A stretch of 64,000 nucleotides of DNA from an uncultured Roseburia sp. (GTDB lineage: Bacteria; Bacillota; Clostridia; Lachnospirales; Lachnospiraceae). How positions within the stretch are numbered: the first letter of the stretch is position 1; each line of letters starts with the position of its first letter. Location: contig CALZGM010000015.1 of NCBI GenBank assembly GCA_945787015.1, forward strand, positions 1 through 64,000, given 5' to 3'. The translations under genes and the position numbers were made by a program. Under the pieces are notes generated by a model that saw only the letters and a list, made by a program, of their open reading frames with translations, ran no database searches and was not told the origin of the DNA. Below, piece after piece: positions 26,828 through 34,077 of this stretch.

Positions 26828-27229
26828 ATGCTAAAGTATAGCCGGCAGAGAGAAGCCATTAAAAATTTTCTGGCGAACCGCTATGATCATCCGACTGCAG
26901 AGACGGTTTATACCGAAATCAAGGATGAGTTTCCAAACATAAGTCTGGGAACCGTTTATCGGAATCTGGCACTTCTCGCAGAAATCGGAGAGATACAAAA
27001 GTTGTCTACAGGATTCGGTCCTGACCGCTTCGATGGCAGGCCGGAACCGCATTATCACTTTATTTGCAATCAATGCGGTTGTGTGTTAGACCTTACTGTA
27101 GATGGTCTTGACCATATCAATGTTTTAGCCGGTCAGGATTTTGACGGGGAGATTGAGGGACACCTTACTTACTTCTACGGAAAATGTCCGAATTGTAAGC
27201 AGGAAAAAGTAAAATTTTCCACTCATTAA
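26828..27229 (+). CDS. Fur/PerR family transcriptional repressor
   Basis: 133 residues. The winged helix at about 1-75 (YSRQREAIKNFLANRYDHPTA, ISLGTVYRNLALLAEIGEI) is followed by the metal-sensing dimer domain with HYHFICNQCGCVLDL (His and CxxC) and a second CPNC pair near the end that would hold structural zinc. It probably senses peroxide or iron. Placement before a rubrerythrin gene with a shared operator favours a PerR-like peroxide role. AAAGGAAAGG precedes the ATG. Confidence 0.9.
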   Translation: MLKYSRQREAIKNFLANRYDHPTAETVYTEIKDEFPNISLGTVYRNLALLAEIGEIQKLSTGFGPDRFDGRPEPHYHFICNQCGCVLDLTVDGLDHINVLAGQDFDGEIEGHLTYFYGKCPNCKQEKVKFSTH

Positions 27230-27252
27230 AAAAATAAAGTGCCGGAAAGCAC

Positions 27253-27295
27253 TTGACATTTTAAGATTTATTTATTAAAATCAGTAATAGTTACT
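27253..27295 (+). promoter_or_regulatory. Promoter and operator of the rubrerythrin gene
   Basis: -35 TTGACA (27253-27258), a 17-bp spacer, and -10 TAAAAT (27276-27281). AGTAAT-A-GTTACT (27283-27295) follows; it differs by one base from the palindrome at 26790-26802 and shares the flanking ATC and A. The matching sites imply coregulation of both genes by the Fur-type repressor. Confidence 0.72.
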
Positions 27296-27334
27296 AAGTT
27301 TAAAAATTTTATCAAATAAAAGGAGAAAAAAATT

Positions 27335-27877
27335 ATGGCTAAATATGTTTGTAATGTATGTGGTTATGTTCACGAAGGAGATGCTGCACCGGAATTCTGT
27401 CCAATCTGTAAAGCACCAGCTGATAAATTCACTTTACAGTCAGCTGAAAGAACATGGGCAGCTGAACACGTTGTTGGTGTAGCACAGGGAGTTAGGGAAG
27501 ACATCATCGCTGATTTAAGAATGAACTTCGAAGGTGAATGTTCAGAAGTAGGTATGTACCTTGCTATGGCTCGTGTAGCTCATCGTGAAGGATATCCAGA
27601 AATCGGTTTATATTATGAAAAAGCTGCTTGGGAAGAAGCTGAACATGCAGCAAAATTTGCTGAATTACTTGGTGAAGTTGTAACAACAAGCACAAAGAAG
27701 AACTTAGAGTTACGTGTTGACGCTGAAAACGGAGCAACAGCTGGTAAATTCGACCTTGCTAAGAGAGCAAAAGAATTGAACCTCGATGCAATCCATGATA
27801 CCGTTCATGAAATGGCTCGTGACGAGGCTAGACACGGCAAAGCATTTGAGGGATTATTAAAGAGATACTTTGGCTAA
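27335..27877 (+). CDS. Reverse rubrerythrin (NADH peroxidase type)
   Basis: 180 residues. The rubredoxin-like domain is at the N-terminus ([11 protein letters not shown] and FCPICK, about 5-30). A ferritin-like diiron domain follows ([43 protein letters not shown]). This domain order is the reverse of classical rubrerythrin. The protein reduces hydrogen peroxide in anaerobes with electrons from NADH via partner proteins. Codon use is strongly biased, as expected for a major stress protein. AAAGGAG precedes the ATG. Confidence 0.93.
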   Translation: MAKYVCNVCGYVHEGDAAPEFCPICKAPADKFTLQSAERTWAAEHVVGVAQGVREDIIADLRMNFEGECSEVGMYLAMARVAHREGYPEIGLYYEKAAWEEAEHAAKFAELLGEVVTTSTKKNLELRVDAENGATAGKFDLAKRAKELNLDAIHDTVHEMARDEARHGKAFEGLLKRYFG

Positions 27878-27894
27878 GCTACAAGCCATGCAAT

Positions 27895-27953
27895 AAAAGA
27901 AGAAGCCATACCTGTTGGGAGCTTGCTCACCAAAAGGTATGGCTTCTTCTTTT
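27895..27953 (+). terminator. Long perfect terminator hairpin after rubrerythrin
   Basis: An 18-bp perfect stem (27895-27912 with 27936-27953) plus inner TTGG/CCAA and GAGC/GCTC pairs makes nearly the whole 59-nt stretch self-complementary, ending in TTTT. It is unusually long for an intrinsic terminator and would work in both directions. Confidence 0.85.
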
Positions 27954-27960
27954 ATTATAC

Positions 27961-28190
27961 GGCGCCAGCCGTCCATGAGGAAGTAGCGAAGCGGATTCCG
28001 AATGGAGCATGGCGTAGCGATCCTTATTGGGCGACAGCCCAACACGAAATAGCCCGTAGGGCTATGAGTGGCTCGGCTTGTTAAAACCTTGAAAAATAAA
28101 GGATTTTTAAAGAGCGGATAGAGAAATCTCACTGTTCAAGTTAGTTTGTCTCCTACGCAGTGATTGCGCTTCGTGCTTCAGCGTGATATA
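27961..28190. repeat. Palindrome-rich, gene-free spacer
   Basis: No credible gene is seen between rubrerythrin and the XRE-methyltransferase gene. The stretch is GC-richer than its surroundings. It has two adjacent perfect hairpins, TTGGGC-GACA-GCCCAA (28027-28042) and TAGCCC-GTA-GGGCTA (28050-28064), repeated GTAGCGA words (27983 and 28014 areas), and a terminator-like CCTT/AAGG hairpin near 28086-28107. It looks like an interspersed repeat or the relic of a mobile element, but no second copy is present in the window. Confidence 0.4.
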
Positions 28191-28213
28191 TTGACCATGA
28201 GGTGAGTAAAACC

Positions 28214-29029
28214 ATGAAAGAGATAGCTGACAGCATCCGCGCTCTGCGTTTGAAACATCAAATGACCCAAGCGCAGCTTGCGAAAGAACTTGGAGTCCAA
28301 TATCAGACAATCAGCAAATGGGAAACGGGGATATCCATTCCCGATACGGCAATGCTTCCATGTATCGCGGACTTTTTTGACGTAACGATTGACGAGCTTT
28401 TTGGCAGAAAGCAGACTAGATGTACCGGTATAATCCCCGAAAGCAGCACTGAGTTTCTGCTTCGGACATACTCACAGATGTATGGTCCGGAGGCTGGTCC
28501 CTGGAATCTGTCTGTCGAGAACATGTATTTGATGTACAGATTCTCCGATTTCTTCGAAAAGCACTTTGTCGTCTCAGAAAAAGCAAATATATGCAACATC
28601 GGCATCGGCACAGGCGAGTGGGATAGATACCTTTCCTACAAGCTGAAACAGGGTTCGCTCACAAGCATTGACCAAGTGGAGATCTGCTGCCGCCAGTTGG
28701 AGCAGCGGCTGGTTTGCGAGGGAAATCCCAACGATGTAAGGGTCGTTTGCTCCGATGCCATGGCATTGGATTTTGATGGCCGGTTCGATATTGTAACCAT
28801 GGTTGGTTCTACTGTCCTAGAAAGCGGCATTGGTCTTTCTCTGCTCAAAAAGGCAATCAGTTTCGTAAAGACCGGCGGGACGGTTTACTATCAATCCCTC
28901 GACGAAAAAGAGGATTGTAATGCCGTCATCCAGACAGCGTTTCATCACGGAATGTCCTTAGGTGCATTTTGTGAGGACAATGCCTACGGATTTCATTGTC
29001 ATTATTATCAGTTTGAAAAAAGGAATTGA
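28214..29029 (+). CDS. XRE-type regulator fused to a SAM methyltransferase
   Basis: ATG 28214 is preceded by GAGGTGAG at good spacing; GTG 28202 is also in frame. 271 residues. The helix-turn-helix at about 5-60 reads MTQAQLAKELGVQYQTISKWE, with the usual DELFGR end. After a linker, a class I methyltransferase domain follows, with CNIGIGTGEWDRYL (SAM-binding glycines) and VVCSDAMALDFDGRFDIV. It may regulate transcription in response to, or modify, an unknown substrate. Base composition is higher in G+C than its neighbours, which suggests transfer. Confidence 0.8.
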   Translation: MKEIADSIRALRLKHQMTQAQLAKELGVQYQTISKWETGISIPDTAMLPCIADFFDVTIDELFGRKQTRCTGIIPESSTEFLLRTYSQMYGPEAGPWNLSVENMYLMYRFSDFFEKHFVVSEKANICNIGIGTGEWDRYLSYKLKQGSLTSIDQVEICCRQLEQRLVCEGNPNDVRVVCSDAMALDFDGRFDIVTMVGSTVLESGIGLSLLKKAISFVKTGGTVYYQSLDEKEDCNAVIQTAFHHGMSLGAFCEDNAYGFHCHYYQFEKRN

Positions 29030-29054
29030 AGAAACAATCTTTCGCATGAACAGT

Positions 29055-29174
29055 TCCCGTCACAGCAAGGCTCTGAAGGGCCTAGCAGACCGGCGAAGTC
29101 AGATGGCACGCGACGAGGCAAGACACCATATCAATGTGGTATTACAACACGATATAAAAATTTTTTACCATTAG
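29055..29174 (+). pseudogene. Remnant of a rubrerythrin C-terminus
   Basis: In one frame this stretch reads SRHSKALKGLADRR and then MARDEARH before a TAG at 29172. The second peptide is identical to the diiron-helix motif of the rubrerythrin at 27335-27877: 29103-29126 matches 27812-27835 at 21 of 24 bases, with all three changes in third codon positions. The first peptide resembles the residues that normally follow that motif, so the order is duplicated or shuffled. No start or ribosome site exists. It is a decayed fragment of a second rubrerythrin gene. Confidence 0.6.
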
Positions 29175-29209
29175 ATGAAACCAGTTTCCCGGCACATCAT
29201 GGTACCTAT

Positions 29210-29634
29210 TATTAAAAGTCCCTTTTCGGAATTGTGTTCCCACTGAATAGCGATGTATAAATATAAATCGCATGAATAGCGTGAACAGTATGCCCGATTA
29301 GAAGAATAATAAATCCGATTGAATTTAGGAAGTATCCGAATAGATAGCACCTTTCAGAAAGATAAGAAATTTTTATTTTTCTGGAGGAGCTTTTATTATG
29401 GCATTAACCAATGAAGAACTGCAAGACATAATTTCAAATCTATCACCAGAGGAAAGAAAACAGTTGCTTTCCCAGCTAGGCAGACAAGTAGAAGTTGATA
29501 ACATTACAAACTCAACGCAGTCTACAAACACCCAGTAATGAAAAAGGAATAAAACTTGTTGAAATGAATAAATATTCATGTTAGTTTAAGCTAATAGGCA
29601 GTAGGAACACTTTTCCGAAAAGGGAGTATTAAAA
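29210..29634. mobile_element. 409-bp miniature inverted-repeat element with 8-bp target duplication
   Basis: Two 23-bp terminal inverted repeats (29218-29240 and 29604-29626) match at 20 of 23 positions. The shared core is CCCTTTTCGGAA followed by GTGTTCC, and weaker similarity extends to about 32 bp. The element is flanked directly by an 8-bp direct repeat, TATTAAAA (29210-29217 and 29627-29634). There is no transposase. The interior holds a 46-codon gene with a strong ribosome site. The features fit a non-autonomous transposon (MITE) mobilised by an enzyme encoded elsewhere. An 8-bp duplication is used by several IS families, and I cannot assign one. Confidence 0.75.
29398..29538 (+). CDS. 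46-residue hypothetical protein inside the miniature element
   Basis: The ATG is preceded by CTGGAGGAGC at 7-bp spacing, a better ribosome site than most genes here. The peptide starts MALTNEELQDIISNLS, continues PEERKQLLSQLG and ends in a polar tail rich in Asn, Thr and Gln. Residues 3-28 should form an amphipathic helix. There is no signal peptide, membrane segment or cysteine. The gene is wholly contained in the inverted-repeat element, so it is passenger cargo. I do not recognise the family. It could be a small regulator or an antitoxin-like peptide. Confidence 0.6.
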   Translation: MALTNEELQDIISNLSPEERKQLLSQLGRQVEVDNITNSTQSTNTQ

Positions 29635-29636
29635 AG

Positions 29637-29664
29637 AAAGATGGGGCTATTTTGTCCCATCTTT
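29637..29664. terminator. Terminator of the HD-domain gene
   Basis: AAAGATGGG (29637-29645) pairs with CCCATCTTT (29656-29664), with a further G/C-type closure. On the minus strand it is followed by CTTTTT. Its T-tract overlaps the right target duplication of the miniature element, so the element landed beside this terminator. Confidence 0.8.
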
Positions 29665-29676
29665 ATCTCTATCTCA

Positions 29677-30147
29677 TTAGATAAATTTACGTCTCATCCC
29701 TGCAACGGTTTCCCTTGTCGCACATATTTTATCCGCAATGCAAAGAATCACACTCTCACGATATCTCGGAAGCACCAGATTCAGTGGAAACATATGCGCT
29801 CTTATCATATTTCGTTCAATATCTGTCAACCTAAAATCACATTCTGCATTTTTTAGTGCACGCTCTGCATGAAAGAACCCGTGGAGCTGGTGAGACTTGT
29901 CCTTCTCATGCCAATCATACAGAAAATAATCATGTAACAGTGCACCTCGCACAAGCGCACGCATATCTGCCCGAATGCGGCACAGAATCGCTAATTCCAC
30001 ACAAAGTACTGCAACCATGTAAGAATGCTCATATACACTGATTTGCCCATGTTGAAGGCAATTCTTCTCTATGTGCATACCCTCTGAATTCAGAATATCT
30101 CTTCCGTATCGTCTGATAATCCTTTCCGCTCTTTCTTTTCGCAGCAT
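29677..30147 (-). CDS. HD-domain phosphohydrolase-like protein
   Basis: 156 residues. The metal-binding pattern of HD proteins is visible: QHGQISVYEHSYMVA (first His), LLHDYFLYDWH (HD pair), IRAHMFPL (His) and ILCIADKICA (Asp). It is small and lacks extra domains. The family hydrolyses phosphate esters of nucleotides or related molecules; the substrate is unknown. It is a lone gene, divergent from the FUSC-type gene. Confidence 0.82.
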   Translation of the reverse strand: MLRKERAERIIRRYGRDILNSEGMHIEKNCLQHGQISVYEHSYMVAVLCVELAILCRIRADMRALVRGALLHDYFLYDWHEKDKSHQLHGFFHAERALKNAECDFRLTDIERNMIRAHMFPLNLVLPRYRESVILCIADKICATRETVAGMRRKFI

Positions 30148-30264
30148 ACCGTTTCCTCTCCACAGAATTTGTTATATTTCCACCATGACTCATATCCCCA
30201 TTAGCGTAGCTATAAAAAATATACCATATTTTTTTCCTATTGTGCCATAAATAAAATAAAAAAA

Positions 30265-30293
30265 TTGACATCTTATGCATGAAACTCTATAAT
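30265..30293 (+). promoter_or_regulatory. Consensus promoter of the FUSC-family gene
   Basis: TTGACA (30265-30270), a 17-bp spacer and TATAAT (30288-30293), a perfect sigma-A promoter. Because transcription would start near 30300, an in-frame ATG at 30279 cannot be the start, which supports ATG 30330. Confidence 0.85.
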
Positions 30294-30329
30294 ACTGTCC
30301 GAAACATTTTACAGAAAGAAGAAACGATT

Positions 30330-30881
30330 ATGAGTCATACAACCCTTCACGTAAAACCGCGTTCCCGTTTTCACATCGGGATGCGAAATATTAAAACAGC
30401 GCTGGCTGCTATGCTATGTGCCTTAATTTACTTCCCATTTGGCCGTAACCCTACCTTTGCCTGCATCGGTGCAATCTTCGGTATGGGCGGAAATGATCAT
30501 CAGTCAAAACTCGGAGGCGGCAACCGTTTTTTTGGAACGATTATCGGCGGACTACTTGGTATGCTGTTTTTCAGTATCTATATTAAAGTTTATCCGGAAG
30601 GCGGCATGAAGCCTCTGATGCTTTTATTTGTATTTATCGGGGTCATCCTTCTAATTATCATCAGCCAGTTAATTGACTGGCCGGGTGCCATTCAACCCGG
30701 CGGCGTTATGCTATGTATTATCTTATTTAATACTCCGGTAGAAACTTATATTTCCTATTCTTTGAATCGTATTATTGATACCGGTATCGGTGTTTTAATC
30801 GCATTGCTTGTAAACCGGTTGCTGCCACGAGAGCGTTTAATCCGGTGGTTAAAGTTCTTTAAACTGAGAAATTATGATTAA
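30330..30881 (+). CDS. FUSC/aromatic-acid-exporter-like membrane protein
   Basis: 183 residues from ATG 30330. About five hydrophobic helices follow the amphipathic start (RSRFHIGMRNIKTALAAML). The pattern GRNPTFACIGAIFGMG and FFGTIIGGLLGMLFF matches the membrane half of FUSC/ArAE-type exporters (the DUF939 group in Firmicutes). The cytoplasmic half found in larger relatives is missing, which is usual for this short class. The transported compound is unknown. The gene ends at a bidirectional terminator. Confidence 0.8.
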   Translation: MSHTTLHVKPRSRFHIGMRNIKTALAAMLCALIYFPFGRNPTFACIGAIFGMGGNDHQSKLGGGNRFFGTIIGGLLGMLFFSIYIKVYPEGGMKPLMLLFVFIGVILLIIISQLIDWPGAIQPGGVMLCIILFNTPVETYISYSLNRIIDTGIGVLIALLVNRLLPRERLIRWLKFFKLRNYD

Positions 30882-30883
30882 AG

Positions 30884-30925
30884 AAAAGCTTCCTGTCATT
30901 CTAATCTGATGCCAGGAAGCTTTTT
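30884..30925. terminator. Bidirectional terminator
   Basis: AAAAGCTTCCTG (30884-30895) pairs with CAGGAAGCTTTT (30913-30924). It separates two convergent genes, with T's on both exits. Confidence 0.88.
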
Positions 30926-30927
30926 CC

Positions 30928-33420
30928 CTATAACGCCTCATAAAATTTGTATCCGTTTCGTCCGTTTTCTTTTACCTGATACAACGCAATATCTGCTGCT
31001 TTATATAGTTCCTGATAATTGCTGCCGTTCTCCCTGAAGAAAGAGACTCCTATACTTACCGTTAGTGGTTTCCCATCCCTTTCTATTTCAGCTAAGCGTC
31101 TGGCAATCAGCTTCAGTTTTTCTGCAACTAACTGTTTCGATGAAACATATTTCATTAAAACCACCATTTCATCTCCGCCAAGCCTTCCCTTTATATCGTC
31201 CGAACGGAAGGTTTCCTTTAAAACCGCGGCTACGCTCTTTAATACTTCGTCTCCGTACTGGTGTCCATAGCTGTCATTGATATTCTTAAAATGATCAATG
31301 TCTAAAATAATAAAAGCATGTGATTCGTTTTCCGCTGTCTCTTCCTGTAAAAACCGGCTCATCAGGTGCTCTGCTGTTCCTTTATTGTACAGCTCTGTTA
31401 AAGAATCATGTTCTGCACGGTATCTCATCTTTAGTGCTTCCTGCTTTTTATCATCAATGTCTTTTAAATAAATGATTGCTTTTAAGTCGCCAGTATCCGC
31501 TTCTTTCAGGAAGTGAATCGTTTGAAGCATCCAGCGAACCTTTCCATCCGCATCCACTCTGCGGTACTCACAGCTAATCTCATGCAGACCGGTATTATAT
31601 GCTTTAAAATATGCCTCTCTGCTGAACGAATTTTCATATAGTGCCCGGTCTAAAGAATATACGCGGTTTTCCAATGTGATTTTAAACAATTCATCGTAGT
31701 GTAAAAGTTCCTCGGAATCACTTTGTGCCCATAATCCGCTAACCTTTTCTACAATATCCTTCGTTACATTGATTTCTCCATATGCCAAAGTGTCAGCCAG
31801 CATCGCCTGTCTGTACTGCTCTTCCTTTTTATATGCCTGTTCTGCTTCTTTTTGTTTTGAAATATCCTCTAAAATACCGATTGCCAATTGTGGCGACCCG
31901 TTTTCCCGATATATCGTTCGAAGAGCCGCCTTTGTCCATGTATAAGAATCTTCCTGCCTGTAACGTATCAGCACCTCTTTTGAAGCCAGTTCGGCACCGG
32001 CTTTTATCTGTTTCCAGAGACTTTCGAAGCTTTCTTTTGAATCCTCATGCAAAACACCCATATGGACCAAATCATCAATTGTACATGCAACCTCTTCTTT
32101 CGGGAGCGATAATCCAAAATCGCCATTTTTTAAATTTACTTTTCCAGCTTTTACATCAAAGTCAAAAACGGTGTTCGCCATCTGCTCAAGCGCAATATTA
32201 AGCCGTCGTTCGTTAAGAAGTAATTTACGTTCCATTTCTTTGCGGTCTGTAATATCTAACAATACACAGCTTAACTGCCGGTTTCGATGATTGTTTAGAA
32301 TGGTTCCCTTTACCAATACCCACATTTCACTATCGTCATGCCGCCGTATTTTGCATTCATATACAATATTTCTCTGCCCAGTAACCATCGCCTCTTCAAT
32401 GATTTTATTAAAATGATGCTGGTCTTCCTTATATAAAAATGCCTGAACTTTCCGGTCGTAATCCTTTCGCAGTTCTTCCTCGGTACATCCGTACAAATGA
32501 TAAAAGCCTTCATTTCCATAAATAATGTTACCTGTATCCAAGTCTATCAGGCAGACACCACCGGGGATATTTTCTGTGATTTTCTCTAAAATTACTGTTT
32601 TCTTTTTGTTTTCGTTATTATCAATAAATACGCTTTGGAATACTTCGTCTCCATCTGTATCCAGTATTCGTTCTGTACGTTCAATCACCCAAATCTTTTC
32701 ACCTGTTTTGGTACGAAGGCGTAACTCATGGCTCGCCTTATCTCCCACTTCTTTAAAATGCATCGTACTGTTTAGATAAATCTGAATATCTTCTCTTGCA
32801 ATAAGTTCTGCAATGTTCCACTCTTTTTTGGCTTGAAACTCTTCTTTTGTATAATTGAAAATACGTAATGCTTCCTGATTGACTTTTTTAAAAATCAGCT
32901 TATCGTTTTCTCTTTTATAATTCACAATTCCGCACAAAACAGAGTCAAATAATGCATTGTAGGTTTTCCGTTGATGCTTAATCTCTTCCAGTTCTTCATT
33001 GCGTAGCTGCTGTTCTCTCTTTAACAGTTCTACCTCATTGATATTCTGGTGATAGCCTTTTACCTGTATTCTACCATCCTCCAGACACTCTGCCCTGCCG
33101 CCGCAACGAACAAAAATGCTGCCCAGTTCCGGATGTTTCCAAGGATACTGCACTTCTAAAAGCTTGCCTGTTTCTATTATCTGGTTTACACAGTTCGTTA
33201 CATACGCAATATACTTTTCATCAATTCTGTTATACCAGTGCGCATAACACTGTTCCGGGTCCGGGTGTTTGGAAAGTCCCAAAAGTGTCAACATCGTGTC
33301 GTTGGCATACATCTCATACTTCTGAGCTTCGTTATCTATTACAATTGCCCATAATCCAACATTTCCGGCGCCTAATACTTCCTGCATCCATGCCGGATCA
33401 TTCATAAAATCCATGTCCAT
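30928..33420 (-). CDS. Multi-PAS diguanylate cyclase
   Basis: The start is taken at ATG 33420 (GGAG 6 bp upstream), giving 830 residues with no membrane segment. Several PAS-type sensor domains cover about 15-650, with PAC-like endings such as VQYPWKHPELG, WVIERTERILD and WVLVKGTILNNH. The C-terminal cyclase domain has RLGGDEMVVL, a GGDEF variant with Met as the fifth residue, preceded by RSDD, a product-inhibition I-site at the right spacing. It should make cyclic di-GMP from two GTP. The varied PAS domains suggest redox or small-ligand sensing. Confidence 0.9.
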   Translation of the reverse strand: MDMDFMNDPAWMQEVLGAGNVGLWAIVIDNEAQKYEMYANDTMLTLLGLSKHPDPEQCYAHWYNRIDEKYIAYVTNCVNQIIETGKLLEVQYPWKHPELGSIFVRCGGRAECLEDGRIQVKGYHQNINEVELLKREQQLRNEELEEIKHQRKTYNALFDSVLCGIVNYKRENDKLIFKKVNQEALRIFNYTKEEFQAKKEWNIAELIAREDIQIYLNSTMHFKEVGDKASHELRLRTKTGEKIWVIERTERILDTDGDEVFQSVFIDNNENKKKTVILEKITENIPGGVCLIDLDTGNIIYGNEGFYHLYGCTEEELRKDYDRKVQAFLYKEDQHHFNKIIEEAMVTGQRNIVYECKIRRHDDSEMWVLVKGTILNNHRNRQLSCVLLDITDRKEMERKLLLNERRLNIALEQMANTVFDFDVKAGKVNLKNGDFGLSLPKEEVACTIDDLVHMGVLHEDSKESFESLWKQIKAGAELASKEVLIRYRQEDSYTWTKAALRTIYRENGSPQLAIGILEDISKQKEAEQAYKKEEQYRQAMLADTLAYGEINVTKDIVEKVSGLWAQSDSEELLHYDELFKITLENRVYSLDRALYENSFSREAYFKAYNTGLHEISCEYRRVDADGKVRWMLQTIHFLKEADTGDLKAIIYLKDIDDKKQEALKMRYRAEHDSLTELYNKGTAEHLMSRFLQEETAENESHAFIILDIDHFKNINDSYGHQYGDEVLKSVAAVLKETFRSDDIKGRLGGDEMVVLMKYVSSKQLVAEKLKLIARRLAEIERDGKPLTVSIGVSFFRENGSNYQELYKAADIALYQVKENGRNGYKFYEAL

Positions 33421-33552
33421 CTTTCTCTCCATTTCCAAACAGGTTTCCGTTCAATAGCTACAACACTTCTTTTATTATACATCGTTCGAACATAGATGGA
33501 AAGCCTTTTATGAAGAAGCCTCCTTCCTCTTTCAAATGACCAAATGCGATTT

Positions 33553-34047
33553 CTACATGATTGCAAGTTTATATTTTTTCCCTTTTTCCGTTTCCTCATA
33601 AGCCTGAAAACCGGCTTTTTCAAAACATCGTCTGGAGCCTTCATTATAACTGTAAATCTCGTCCACATATAGTGTCTGATAGCCGAGTTCTTTTCCTCGC
33701 TTTATCAACGCACGAACGACTTTTCCGCCAATGCCTTTTCCACGGTACCTTCTATCGCCAATCACAATCGGCATATCCTCCTGCCAAAAGGTCACATCAC
33801 CGATTGGAAGATACTCCTGTCCCTCTAATATTTCGATAAAGTATAGTTCTCCATGGTTATTCAAATAGCCATACATTCCGTTTAATTTTCCCCATGAATA
33901 AGGCTCATCCACCCCATCCACCAGTTTTACGGTTTCAATGTCCTGATACCAGTCAAATGCAAAGTCATGATGTCCGTCGTATTTGCGTAAACGCAGCTGC
34001 TCGTCAATTTGTATAAATTCCGGTTGTGTGATTCCTTCTATTGCCAT
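33553..34047 (-). CDS. GNAT family acetyltransferase
   Basis: 164 residues. Motif A is RRYRGKGIGGKVVRALIKRG (acetyl-CoA loop), followed by LYVDEIYSYNEGSRRCFEKA and a GF-type end. The N-terminus (LRLRKYDGHHDFAFDWYQD) resembles aminoglycoside- or ribosomal-type acetyltransferases, but the substrate cannot be assigned. It sits 30 bp after luxC on the same strand, so it may belong to the lux-type operon. Confidence 0.85.
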   Translation of the reverse strand: MAIEGITQPEFIQIDEQLRLRKYDGHHDFAFDWYQDIETVKLVDGVDEPYSWGKLNGMYGYLNNHGELYFIEILEGQEYLPIGDVTFWQEDMPIVIGDRRYRGKGIGGKVVRALIKRGKELGYQTLYVDEIYSYNEGSRRCFEKAGFQAYEETEKGKKYKLAIM

Positions 34048-34077
34048 ATTTTCATTTCTCCTATTGCATAATAAATT

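Noticed and set aside
27857..28132. 91-codon frame on the minus strand after rubrerythrin
   Set aside because: It runs through the rubrerythrin terminator hairpin and palindromic spacer with no ribosome site.
29398..29538. 46-residue product as a ribosomally made modified peptide precursor
   Set aside because: There is no GG or similar cleavage site, no Cys/Ser-rich core, and no modification or export enzyme inside the element. The nearby methyltransferase is outside it and has an XRE domain.
30928..33438. Search for a c-di-GMP riboswitch near the cyclases
   Set aside because: No conserved riboswitch core was found upstream of either gene or nearby.
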